This document shows, piece by piece, positions 43,697-52,176 of a stretch of 53,375 nucleotides of DNA (position 1 is the stretch's first letter; each line of letters opens with the position of its first letter). Both the position numbers and the translations under genes were made by a program. The notes under the pieces are model-generated. The model saw only the letters and a list, made by a program, of their open reading frames with translations. It was not told the DNA's origin and did not search any database. The DNA is from Erysipelotrichaceae bacterium (GTDB lineage: Bacteria; Bacillota_I; Bacilli_A; Erysipelotrichales; Erysipelotrichaceae), in the NCBI GenBank assembly GCA_017473335.1, contig JAFULN010000003.1, positions 1-53,375 on the forward strand, in the 5' to 3' direction.

Positions 43697-45283
43697 ATGA
43701 AGTTTGAAGATATTAGAGCACAGTTTCAGGTTGGAAATCTAACCGCAAAAGTGCTTGAAAAAAGAAATTTATCCATAGAACAAATTGATGATGTGCTGAA
43801 TGCAGATCCTTTTTTGCATGACAATCCTTCTGAATGTATCAGAAAAGCAGTTGATCGTCTTTATTTGGCAAAACACAATAAAGAAAAGATATTGATTGCA
43901 GGGGATTATGACTGTGATGGTATTTGTGCAACTGCTATTATGAAAGATATGATGGATCGCTTTGGGATTGAAGCAGGATTTTATATCCCAAATCGCTTTA
44001 AAGAAGGATACGGATTAAATGAAGCGACTGTGCGTTTAGCTTATGAAAAAGGCTATTCACTGATTGTAACGGTAGATAACGGAGTAGCTGCAAAGGATGC
44101 CATAGATTTGTGCAGAAGTTTAGGAATGGATATTCTTGTGAGTGATCATCATACCATTCAAGATCATCTGAATTGGAATCTATTAGTACATCCAGATGTG
44201 ATGGATAAACAGTTTAAGGGATTGTGCGGAGCTGGAGTGGCTTTGCAGATTTCAAAGGCATTGCTGGGAGAAATCAAGGAACATGTTATCTTGGCTGCAA
44301 TCGCAACTATAGGAGATATGATGGATGTATTTTATGAAAACAGATCCATCATCAAACGAGGTGTTGAACTATTAAATGAACGTTCTTTTGTGCCTGTAGA
44401 ACGTTTGTGTGAACGTCAGATACAACGCTGGGATGAGAAAGAAATCGCTTTTCAGATTGTCCCTAAACTGAATGCGATTGGACGTATGGCGGATATCGTG
44501 AATGCCAATAATGTTGTAAGATATCTTCTGGCAAAAGATAGAACTGTGATTGAATCAGGTGCTAAGCAGATTAAAGAGATTAATCTTCAGCGACGCAAAC
44601 TTAGTAAATCCATGTCAGAAATGGCATTAGGTATGATGGAAGAATCGAACTTTATCTGTGTAGTTCATGATGAGTTTCATGAAGGATTGTTAGGGTTGAT
44701 TGCCAATACGATTTCATCGTCAGTGCATAAACCTTCTGTTGTTTTCACGCGTGCAGAAAATACCTATAAAGGATCAGTACGTTCTGCAGGGGGTGTGAAC
44801 TTGTTTGAATTTTTTGATGATTTTAACGATTTGATTGTTCAGTTTGGTGGTCATGCACAAGCGGCAGGGATTCAGGTGCTTCCTGAAAAAATGGATGCTT
44901 TTATTGCCAAGGTGAAAGAAAAATCAAAAACACTTGAATTTAGTGAAGATAATGAAGATAGGATTAGAATTCATAGTATTGAGTGTACGATTGAAAATAT
45001 TGAAGAACTTGAATGTTTAAGACCATTTGGACATGGATTTGAAGCTCCTGTCTTTGAAGTGGATCAGCTGAAGATAACACAGACTCAAGTACTAAAGAAT
45101 CAATATCCAAAATGGATGCTATATCATCCTATGGGGGCATTAGAAGCGATTTCTTTTACATTAAGTAAAGAATCTGTTGAGAATCATATTGATTCATTGA
45201 TAGGTACTTTATCGATTAATCAGTACATGTCAGTGAAGAAAGCTCAGATTCTTGTAAGTGGTTTCACAAAAAGTGAAAAATAG
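43697..45283 (+). CDS. recJ: Single-stranded-DNA-specific exonuclease RecJ
   Basis: This 528-residue DHH-family 5'-3' exonuclease works in recombination and repair. DHH motifs: LIAGDYDCDGICATA (motif I), VTVDNGVA and SDHHTI (motifs II and III). The DHHA1 signature GGHAQAAGIQV is near residue 390, followed by the C-terminal OB-like part. It is at the short end for RecJ but has all catalytic parts. The ATG at 43697 is preferred over an in-frame upstream Met at 43688, since CGGAGA lies at proper distance only from 43697. An extended -10 (TGTTATAAT) lies upstream. Confidence 0.9.
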   Translation: MKFEDIRAQFQVGNLTAKVLEKRNLSIEQIDDVLNADPFLHDNPSECIRKAVDRLYLAKHNKEKILIAGDYDCDGICATAIMKDMMDRFGIEAGFYIPNRFKEGYGLNEATVRLAYEKGYSLIVTVDNGVAAKDAIDLCRSLGMDILVSDHHTIQDHLNWNLLVHPDVMDKQFKGLCGAGVALQISKALLGEIKEHVILAAIATIGDMMDVFYENRSIIKRGVELLNERSFVPVERLCERQIQRWDEKEIAFQIVPKLNAIGRMADIVNANNVVRYLLAKDRTVIESGAKQIKEINLQRRKLSKSMSEMALGMMEESNFICVVHDEFHEGLLGLIANTISSSVHKPSVVFTRAENTYKGSVRSAGGVNLFEFFDDFNDLIVQFGGHAQAAGIQVLPEKMDAFIAKVKEKSKTLEFSEDNEDRIRIHSIECTIENIEELECLRPFGHGFEAPVFEVDQLKITQTQVLKNQYPKWMLYHPMGALEAISFTLSKESVENHIDSLIGTLSINQYMSVKKAQILVSGFTKSEK

Positions 45284-45372
45284 TGCATATATTTTTCAAA
45301 GAATGAAGAAAAACTTATCCCAAGTAACAAGTTTCTGATATAATTAATATATTGTTGAGGAGGAATGATTCC

Positions 45373-45885
45373 ATGAATTTAAAAGATTATATTGCAGATA
45401 TTCAGGATTTTCCAAAAGAGGGAATTCTGTTTCGCGACATTACACCGCTGATGCAGAATGGTGAAGCATTTAAAGAAGCTACATCACAGATTCAAGCGTT
45501 TGCCAAAGAAGTAGGAGCTGAACTGATTGCAGGTCCAGAATCACGAGGTTTTATTTTTGGATGTCCAGTTGCAGTGAATTTGGGAATTGGGTTTGTACCA
45601 GTTCGTAAGCCTAACAAGCTGCCTAGAGAAACGATTAGCTACAAGTATGATCTTGAATATGGATCAAATGAACTTCATATGCACAAAGATGCAGTAAAGA
45701 GAGGACAGAAGGTTTTGATTGTGGATGACCTTTTGGCTACTGGTGGAACAGTTCAGGCAACTATCAAGATGGTTGAAGATCTTGGCGGAGAAGTTGTTGG
45801 GTGTGCATTTTTGATTGAACTGGAAGCACTGAAGGGAAGAGAACTTCTTAACGGATACAATGTATTTACAGTAATGCAGTATTAA
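45373..45885 (+). CDS. apt: Adenine phosphoribosyltransferase
   Basis: This 170-residue purine salvage enzyme makes AMP from adenine and PRPP. The PRPP motif [13 protein letters not shown] (about 115-127), [11 protein letters not shown] and [19 protein letters not shown] are all conserved. The start at 45373 has GAGGAGGAA upstream; the in-frame upstream extension is unlikely. An extended -10 (TGATATAAT, 45336-45344) precedes it. The order recJ-apt-relA is the same as in Bacillus. Confidence 0.95.
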   Translation: MNLKDYIADIQDFPKEGILFRDITPLMQNGEAFKEATSQIQAFAKEVGAELIAGPESRGFIFGCPVAVNLGIGFVPVRKPNKLPRETISYKYDLEYGSNELHMHKDAVKRGQKVLIVDDLLATGGTVQATIKMVEDLGGEVVGCAFLIELEALKGRELLNGYNVFTVMQY

Positions 45886-45922
45886 TAAACAAAACACAGA
45901 AAATGGAAGAGGAGGTGAGTCG

Positions 45923-48136
45923 ATGAACAAACAGATTGCGCATAATCTTGAAGAATTAATGGTGCCAATTAAAGAGTACATTCATAATGAAGCGTCTTTG
46001 GCAATGATTGAAAAAGCGTACAATTATGCAGATAAAATGCATGAAGGTCAGATGCGCAAAAGTGGTGAACCATATATGATTCATCCTATTCAGGTAGGGT
46101 TCATTCTGGCTCAGCTTCATGCAGGTCCTGCGACAATTTGTGCAGGGCTGCTTCATGATGTTCTGGAAGATTGTGAAGTGCCTAGAGAAAAAATGGTTGA
46201 GGATTTCAATGAAGAAATCACAGTCATGGTTGAAGGCGTTACCAAGATTGGTAATTTGAAGTTTAAGGATGAAAAAGAATATCAGGCCGCAAATCATCGT
46301 AAGATTTTTATTGCGATGGCTAAAGATGTCCGTGTTATTCTGATTAAACTGGTTGACCGTCTGCATAATATGCGTACATTGCAGTTCCATAAGCCCGAAA
46401 AACAGAAAAAAATAGCGAATGAAACATTAGAAGTGTATGCTCCAATTGCACATCGATTAGGGTTAAGTGAAATTAAAAATGAACTGGAAGACTTGTGTTT
46501 CCAGTATCTGCATCGTGATGAGTATTATCGTATTGCGAAGCTGGTTGAAAACAAAAAGGTAGAACGTGACAGTTATGTCAATGAAATGATTGAGAATATT
46601 TCTAAGATTCTGACTGAACATAACATTGAATATAGAATCTTTGGACGAAGCAAGCATTTGTATTCTATCTATAAAAAGATGACTACCAAAAACAAGCGTT
46701 TTGAAGAAATTCTGGATCTTCTGGCACTCAGAATTGTCACTAAGACAGAGCTGAACTGTTATGAAATTCTGGGTTATATTCATGCGACATATCGTCCAAT
46801 TCCAGGACGTTTAAAAGATTATATTGCGATGCCTAAGATGAATATGTATCAGTCTTTGCATACGACGATTGTAGGTCCAAACGGAAAGATTTTTGAGGTG
46901 CAGATTCGTACGGAAGATATGGATTCTGTTGCGGAGAAAGGGATTGCGGCACACTGGGCTTACAAAGAAGGCAAGAAGTATGATCCAGGACGTGAACAGA
47001 AGGAAATTGAAGCGTCATTAAGCTGGTTTAGAGATCTGATTAGTGTTACAGATGACATCAATGAAAATGATCCAAGTGAGTTTATGGAAACACTCACACG
47101 TGATATTTTTGATGCGAACGTTTATGTGATGACTCCTAAAGGCAGGGTCATTGATCTGCCTGCAGGATCAACGCCAATTGACTTTGCCTATCGTATTCAT
47201 ACAGAAGTTGGGCATGCAACAGTAGGTGCGATTGTCAATGACACACTTGTACCTCTGAATACAGAATTAAAGACTGGAGATGTTGTACAGATTCGTACAA
47301 CAAAACAGAATATTGGTCCATCTGAGGACTGGCTAAAGATTGTCAAGACACAGCATGCCAAAAACAAAATCCGTAATTTTATTCAGAAGAAAGAAACTGA
47401 AAAGCGTCAGGAATTTGTAGAAAAGGGCGAACAGCTGCTCAGAGAAGAACTGAGAAAGCGTGGCTTTGATGACAAAGACTACGTAGAAAAGAAGAAACTT
47501 GATGGAATTGCGGGCCAATTCCAGACGGCAAATAGTTTCGACTTGTTGTATGCATTGTCTGTTAAGTCAGTGAATGTTGTTGATATCATTGAAAAACTGA
47601 CGAATCAGAAAAAGACGATGGCACTTGATAATGAAAGTGTCGAAAAAATCATCAATAGTCGTGAAAGAACTTTGGATAAAAAGACGGTATCTAAGACAGG
47701 TATTCGAGTTTCTGGAGTGGATTCAATGATGATTTCTCTGGCTCAGTGCTGTTCACCAATTCATGGGGATAGTATTGTAGGCTACATCACAAAGGGACAG
47801 GGTGTTAAGGTTCATCGCTGTGACTGTCCTAATGTGATCAATGAAAAGAAACGTCTTATTCCTGTTGAATGGGATGATATGGCTGAAAAGAGAAAATATG
47901 AAGCTTATATTCAGGTCTATGCGTCGGATAGAAACTTCTTGTTGACGGATGTGGTAACTGTTGTTTCTCAGTGCAAGGCTTCACTTCAGTCAATTAACTC
48001 AGCTGTCAACAATGAGAATTTAACATGTATGACAAAAATGATGGTCTTTGTGGATGATGCTGAACATCTAAGAAATCTTCTGGCAAATCTTAGAAAGATT
48101 TCAAGTGTGATTTCTGTTGATCGTATTTTCCAATAA
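45923..48136 (+). CDS. relA: Bifunctional (p)ppGpp synthetase/hydrolase, RelA/SpoT (Rsh)
   Basis: This 737-residue stringent response enzyme has an N-terminal HD hydrolase domain with intact HPIQVGFILA and LLHDVLED, so (p)ppGpp hydrolysis is predicted as well as synthesis. RIFGRSKHLYSIYKKM and the synthetase core YIAMPKMNMYQSLHTT follow. A TGS domain (VYVMTPKGRVIDLPAGSTPIDFAY, about 390-450) and a C-terminal ACT domain complete the Rsh layout. GAGGAGGTGAG precedes the ATG. No terminator is seen before the T-box unit. Confidence 0.96.
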   Translation: MNKQIAHNLEELMVPIKEYIHNEASLAMIEKAYNYADKMHEGQMRKSGEPYMIHPIQVGFILAQLHAGPATICAGLLHDVLEDCEVPREKMVEDFNEEITVMVEGVTKIGNLKFKDEKEYQAANHRKIFIAMAKDVRVILIKLVDRLHNMRTLQFHKPEKQKKIANETLEVYAPIAHRLGLSEIKNELEDLCFQYLHRDEYYRIAKLVENKKVERDSYVNEMIENISKILTEHNIEYRIFGRSKHLYSIYKKMTTKNKRFEEILDLLALRIVTKTELNCYEILGYIHATYRPIPGRLKDYIAMPKMNMYQSLHTTIVGPNGKIFEVQIRTEDMDSVAEKGIAAHWAYKEGKKYDPGREQKEIEASLSWFRDLISVTDDINENDPSEFMETLTRDIFDANVYVMTPKGRVIDLPAGSTPIDFAYRIHTEVGHATVGAIVNDTLVPLNTELKTGDVVQIRTTKQNIGPSEDWLKIVKTQHAKNKIRNFIQKKETEKRQEFVEKGEQLLREELRKRGFDDKDYVEKKKLDGIAGQFQTANSFDLLYALSVKSVNVVDIIEKLTNQKKTMALDNESVEKIINSRERTLDKKTVSKTGIRVSGVDSMMISLAQCCSPIHGDSIVGYITKGQGVKVHRCDCPNVINEKKRLIPVEWDDMAEKRKYEAYIQVYASDRNFLLTDVVTVVSQCKASLQSINSAVNNENLTCMTKMMVFVDDAEHLRNLLANLRKISSVISVDRIFQ

Positions 48137-48139
48137 AGA

Positions 48140-48167
48140 TTGACTTTCAGATTTAATCTGATATATT
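48140..48167 (+). promoter_or_regulatory. hisS-aspS promoter with a palindromic spacer
   Basis: TTGACT (48140-48145), a 16-nt spacer and TATATT (48162-48167) with a TG extended -10. The spacer is a perfect palindrome TCAGAT-TTA-ATCTGA (48147-48161), which could be an operator. Confidence 0.65.
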
Positions 48168-48175
48168 TATAGTAA

Positions 48176-48400
48176 TTCGGTGAAAAAGAGGTTTATGATG
48201 CTGAACTTATTAGAGAGGAAGTCTTAGGCTGAAAACTTCCAGTGAGGTATTATGAATTGACACTTTGGAGAAACTGTATTGAACATAAGTAGGTACAGTC
48301 GTCATTCCTGCGTTAAAGGATTGAGGGGCATGTTGTAGGACATGAACTAAGGTGGTACCGCGTTATTTTGACGTCCTTAGAGATAAGGGCGTTTTTTATT
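48176..48400 (+). promoter_or_regulatory. T-box leader controlling hisS-aspS
   Basis: The T-box sequence AAGGTGGTACCGCG (48349-48362) is essentially perfect. The alternative terminator pairs ACGTCCTT with AAGGGCGT and a T-run (about 48370-48395). Stem I has an apical hairpin GGAAGT/ACTTCC and a lower helix TTTATGATGC pairing with GTATTATGAA. On the 3' side of that helix is TTGACACTTT, which contains GAC (Asp) and CAC (His) overlapping by one base. Uncharged tRNA should stabilise the antiterminator and allow synthesis of the synthetases. The specifier is not certain. Confidence 0.92.
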
Positions 48401-48417
48401 TACAAGGAGGAAAAGTT

Positions 48418-49704
48418 ATGAAAAGCTATCAGACACCAAGAGGAACTCAAGACCTTCTGCCTGCACAAACAGCTGCGTGGAACAAAGTAGAAGACTTGAT
48501 TCGTCAGATGTGCCATGTGTACGGCTACAGTGAGATTCGTACACCTGTATTTGAAGATACAGGTGTATTTAAAAGAGAAAATGATTCTTCTGATATGGTC
48601 AATAAAGAAATGTACACATTCTCCATCAACAATGAAGATTCATTGACACTGCGTCCTGAAGGTACAGCAGGAGTTGTGCGCAGCTTTGTGGAACACAAAA
48701 TGTATGGTGCTCCAGATTTGCCTGCAAAACTGTATTATATGGGCGAAATGTTCCGTTATGAGCGTCCTCAGAAAGGACGCTACCGTCAGTTTAATCAGTT
48801 TGGGATTGAAAACATTGGTGCAAAAAGTCCATATATTGATGCAGAATGCATTGCGCTGGGCTACAGTATTGTAAAGGCATTGGGACTTTCTCAGATTAAA
48901 GTATTGATTAATACGCTGGGGGATGCAGTTTCAAGAAAGAATTATTGTGAAACACTGCTGGATTATTTTAAAGATTCAGTCCATGAATTGTGTCCTGACT
49001 GCAAAAGACGCTATGAACAGAATCCATTAAGACTTCTGGATTGTAAGGTGGATAAAGAACATCCAGTGATGCAAAATGTACCATCACTGAGAAATTCACT
49101 GACAGAAGAATCTAAGGAATACTTTGAAAAAGTACTGAATGCACTAGATGCGATGGGAATTCCATATGAAGTAGATGATCGTTTAGTGCGTGTATTGGAT
49201 TACTATACAGACACAGTATTTGAAGTAGTTTCAACACATCCAGAATCTGGTTCACAATCTGCAGTGTTTGCAGGTGGACGCTATGATGGGCTTGTACAGT
49301 ACTTTGGCGGTCCTGAAATGTCAGGGGTAGGCTTTGCGATGGGGCTTGAAAGATTGATGTTATTGGCAGAGGCTGAAGGTATTCATTTAGGTGGAGTTCC
49401 TAATGATGATGTATATGTTATGGCATTAGGAAATGTCAATGATGGTCCATTGCAGGTTGCGACAATGTTAAGAGCTGCAGGATATCGTACAGAATTCAAC
49501 GTAACACCAAGATCGCTGAAAGCACAGTTTAAGAGTGTAGACCGTTCTGGTGCAAAAGTGGTTGTAATTGTCGGGGAAAGTGAACTTGCTGAAGGAAAAG
49601 TCAATGTGAAGCATATTGCGACTCAGACACAGGTTACTGTACCTTTAAGTGAAGTTGTTGAAACAATTGATGAAATGCTTCAGAATGAGGAAGAAGGGGA
49701 ATAA
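48418..49704 (+). CDS. hisS: Histidyl-tRNA synthetase
   Basis: This 428-residue class II synthetase starts YQTPRGTQDLLP. Motif 2 is seen in MFRYERPQKGRYRQFNQFG, the His-binding motif in LVRVLDYYTDTVFEV and AGGRYDGLVQYFGG, motif 3 in GVGFAMGLERLM, and the anticodon-binding domain is at the C-terminus. AAGGAGG lies before the ATG at 48418, just after the T-box terminator. Two bases separate it from aspS. Confidence 0.96.
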   Translation: MKSYQTPRGTQDLLPAQTAAWNKVEDLIRQMCHVYGYSEIRTPVFEDTGVFKRENDSSDMVNKEMYTFSINNEDSLTLRPEGTAGVVRSFVEHKMYGAPDLPAKLYYMGEMFRYERPQKGRYRQFNQFGIENIGAKSPYIDAECIALGYSIVKALGLSQIKVLINTLGDAVSRKNYCETLLDYFKDSVHELCPDCKRRYEQNPLRLLDCKVDKEHPVMQNVPSLRNSLTEESKEYFEKVLNALDAMGIPYEVDDRLVRVLDYYTDTVFEVVSTHPESGSQSAVFAGGRYDGLVQYFGGPEMSGVGFAMGLERLMLLAEAEGIHLGGVPNDDVYVMALGNVNDGPLQVATMLRAAGYRTEFNVTPRSLKAQFKSVDRSGAKVVVIVGESELAEGKVNVKHIATQTQVTVPLSEVVETIDEMLQNEEEGE

Positions 49705-49706
49705 TC

Positions 49707-51446
49707 ATGAAAAGAACACATACATGCGGTCAGCTGAGACTGGCCAACGTTAATGAAACTGTAACTCTGATTGGCTGGGTTTCTAAGCGCAGAAATCTGG
49801 GTTCACTGGTTTTTATTGATTTGAGAGACCGTGATGGCCTAACACAGATTACATTTGATGAACATCATGCAGAATTAGTCAAGGATGTTCGTAATGAATA
49901 CATTCTGCAGGTAACAGGTAAAGTGCTGGCAAAGGATGTACCAAATCCAAAGCTTGCGACAGGTGAAATTGAAGTCCTGGTTGAAGAAGTAAATATTGTC
50001 AATGCTGCAGAAACGACTCCAATTATTATTGCGGATGATACAGATGCTCTGGAAGATACTCGTTTAAAATATCGTTATCTGGACTTAAGAAGACCTGCAA
50101 TTCAGAAGAATCTGATGCTTCGCCATCAGGTAACTATGCTGACAAGAAATTACTTGTCTTCAAAAGGGTTCCTTGAAATTGAAACACCAATTTTGTGCAA
50201 GTCTACACCTGAAGGTGCACGTGACTATCTTGTCCCTTCACGTATTTCAAAGGGCAAGTTCTATGCATTGCCTCAGTCTCCACAGATTTATAAGCAGCTT
50301 CTGATGGTAGGCGGAATGGAAAAATATTTCCAGATTGCGCGCTGCTTCCGTGATGAAGATCTTCGTGCTGACCGTCAGCCTGAATTTACTCAGATTGACA
50401 TTGAGATGAGCTTTGTGGAAGAAGAAGATGTATGGAACACTGTTGAAGGGCTGATGAAGGAAATCTTCAGAAATGTTAAGGGAATTGAACTGGATGCATT
50501 CCCACGTATTCCATATACTGAATGTATGGCACGTTTTGGTTCAGATAAGCCTGATACTCGTTTTGGTATGGAAATTCACAATGTTTCAACTGTTTTCGAA
50601 AACACTGAATTTGCCGTATTTAAAAACATTCTTGACGCAAATGGACAGATTAACGCAATCGTTTGTGAAAATGCTGCAGACAAGTTCAGCCGTAAAGATT
50701 TAGACAAGCTGCAGGAATTTGTAAAGATTTATGGTGCTAAGGCACTTTCATGGCTGAAAAATACGGATGGTGTATTAGCTGGATCTATCGCAAAAGTTAC
50801 AAGTGATGCAGAAAAAGCAGCGCTGATTGAAACATTGAACTTGAAGCACAATGACTTAGTACTGATGGTTGCAGACAAAGTGAAGACATCACAGACTGCA
50901 ATGGGTGCATTGCGTGTGAAGCTTGGAAAACAGCTGAATTTGATTGATGAATCTAAGTTTAACTTCCTGTGGGTAACAAATTTCCCAATGTTTGAATACT
51001 CAGAGGAAGAAGATCGCTATGTTGCAGCGCATCATCCATTCACATCACCAAATCTGGAAGATGTTGACAAGCTGATGAGTGATCCTGCAAATTGTTACTC
51101 ACGTGCTTATGACTTAGTTCTAAATGGTTATGAACTGCTGAGCGGATCTATTCGTATTCATGATCAGAAACTTCAGGCAAAAGTCTTTGAAGCAATCGGT
51201 ATGTCAATGGAAGAAGCTCATGAAAAATTTGGATTCTTCCTTGAAGCCTTCAAGTATGGTACTCCTCCACATGGTGGTGTAGGTATTGGACTGGAACGTT
51301 TGATTATGATTTTGTCAGGTACAGACAATATTCGTGATGTTGTGGCATTCCCTAAGACTGCAAGTGCATCTGATTTGATGTCTGAAGCACCTAATCTGGT
51401 GGATGACAAACAGCTCAGAGAACTGGGGATTTCTACAAAAGAATAA
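49707..51446 (+). CDS. aspS: Aspartyl-tRNA synthetase
   Basis: This 579-residue bacterial-type AspRS has an N-terminal OB anticodon-binding domain (TLIGWVSKRRNLGSLVFIDLRDRDG), motif 2 in FRDEDLRADRQPEFTQIDIEMSF, a GAD insertion domain in the middle and motif 3 GVGIGLERLIMIL near the end. The full-length bacterial architecture is present. It forms an operon with hisS under the T-box and is followed by a strong terminator. Confidence 0.96.
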   Translation: MKRTHTCGQLRLANVNETVTLIGWVSKRRNLGSLVFIDLRDRDGLTQITFDEHHAELVKDVRNEYILQVTGKVLAKDVPNPKLATGEIEVLVEEVNIVNAAETTPIIIADDTDALEDTRLKYRYLDLRRPAIQKNLMLRHQVTMLTRNYLSSKGFLEIETPILCKSTPEGARDYLVPSRISKGKFYALPQSPQIYKQLLMVGGMEKYFQIARCFRDEDLRADRQPEFTQIDIEMSFVEEEDVWNTVEGLMKEIFRNVKGIELDAFPRIPYTECMARFGSDKPDTRFGMEIHNVSTVFENTEFAVFKNILDANGQINAIVCENAADKFSRKDLDKLQEFVKIYGAKALSWLKNTDGVLAGSIAKVTSDAEKAALIETLNLKHNDLVLMVADKVKTSQTAMGALRVKLGKQLNLIDESKFNFLWVTNFPMFEYSEEEDRYVAAHHPFTSPNLEDVDKLMSDPANCYSRAYDLVLNGYELLSGSIRIHDQKLQAKVFEAIGMSMEEAHEKFGFFLEAFKYGTPPHGGVGIGLERLIMILSGTDNIRDVVAFPKTASASDLMSEAPNLVDDKQLRELGISTKE

Positions 51447-51453
51447 TGAAATC

Positions 51454-51485
51454 AAGACTTATTGAAATTCAATAAGTCTTTTTTC
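51454..51485 (+). terminator. hisS-aspS terminator
   Basis: AAGACTTATTGAA pairs with TTCAATAAGTCTT, followed by Ts. Confidence 0.85.
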
Positions 51486-51572
51486 ATAGTCATTTTCATT
51501 TATCTGGTTTAAGTGAAAAAATTGGCAAAGAATTTCGTATGTCAAGTCTTCATATTCTAGAAAATTTATGTA

Positions 51573-51578
51573 TATAAT
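51573..51578 (+). promoter_or_regulatory. -10 element of the 6S RNA gene
   Basis: A perfect TATAAT. A weak TTCATA -35 lies 18 nt upstream (51549-51554). The start of transcription is predicted at about 51584. Confidence 0.55.
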
Positions 51579-51583
51579 AAGAG

Positions 51584-51780
51584 TGCCCAAAGGGATTACA
51601 TGTATTTCCGACACTTTGATATACGGGAGTTCGGATGTCTTGATTTGGTGTGAATGCCGGAACATTTTTTCGGAATCCTAAAATTTCAAGCAGAACACCC
51701 ACTTGCCTGCGGCAGGGAATAATATCAAACCTTTGGGTCCTGATAAGAAAAGATACCCTGATAAAGGGTATTTTCTTTTT
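51584..51780 (+). ncRNA. ssrS: 6S RNA (probable)
   Basis: A stand-alone transcript of about 190 nt between aspS and yneF, with its own -10 and terminator and no ORF. The ends close in a helix: GCCCAAAGG (51585-51593) with CCTTTGGGT (51730-51738). Inside, GGTGT pairs with ACACC, and short local hairpins (TCCGA/TCGGA, CCTG-CGG-CAGG) are present, giving the rod with an interrupted centre typical of 6S RNA, the RNA that mimics an open promoter and binds RNA polymerase. My recollection is that a 6S gene lies beside aspS in Bacillus too, which supports the call. SRP RNA, RNase P and tmRNA motifs are absent. Confidence 0.7.
51752..51780 (+). terminator. 6S RNA terminator
   Basis: ATACCC pairs with GGGTAT around TGATAAA, followed by a T-rich tail. 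Confidence 0.8.
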
Positions 51781-51857
51781 AAAGAGAAAAGTGAAGAAAA
51801 AATGAAGAAATTGTGAACTTCAAGTGTGTGAATTCTTGTGAAAACAAGATGATATGC

Positions 51858-51886
51858 TTGTCAAACCAGTAAAATCAATGTAAAAT
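51858..51886 (+). promoter_or_regulatory. Promoter of the YneF-family gene
   Basis: TTGTCA (51858-51863), a 17-nt spacer and TAAAAT (51881-51886). Confidence 0.65.
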
Positions 51887-51912
51887 AATCTTTAGATAAA
51901 GGCGGTGTAACA

Positions 51913-52125
51913 ATGACTTCATTTTGGGCATCTATTTTATGGCTGGTTATTGGCGGTGTGATTGGAGGCGCTCTAGGCTTCTTCTTTACTCGTCGCTACA
52001 TGGAAAAGCAGATTAAAGAAAACCCACCAATCAACGAAAAAATGATCCGTGCTATGTTTATGCAGATGGGTCGCAAACCATCCGAAGCACAGATCAGACA
52101 GATCATGAAATCGATGGGACAATAA
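51913..52125 (+). CDS. yneF: YneF (UPF0154) family protein
   Basis: This 70-residue protein has one N-terminal TM helix (about 5-27, rich in Gly) and a conserved cytoplasmic tail with NPPINEKMIRAMFMQMGRKPSEAQI, the UPF0154 signature. Such small membrane proteins are widespread in Firmicutes and of unknown function. GGCGGTGTAAC precedes the ATG. Single-gene unit. Confidence 0.92.
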   Translation: MTSFWASILWLVIGGVIGGALGFFFTRRYMEKQIKENPPINEKMIRAMFMQMGRKPSEAQIRQIMKSMGQ

Positions 52126-52136
52126 TTTAGGACAAG

Positions 52137-52163
52137 CACAGAATATTCTGTGTTTTCTTTTTT
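52137..52163 (+). terminator. yneF terminator
   Basis: CACAGAAT pairs with ATTCTGTG (52137-52152), followed by TTTTCTTTTTT. Confidence 0.8.
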
Positions 52164-52176
52164 CTAAGGAGGATAT

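Noticed and set aside
51459-51665. 68-codon minus-strand ORF
   Set aside because: It overlaps the aspS terminator and the 6S-like RNA and has no ribosome site.
51584-51780. Riboswitch of the yneF gene
   Set aside because: It ends in its own terminator, and a separate good promoter (51858-51886) lies between it and yneF.
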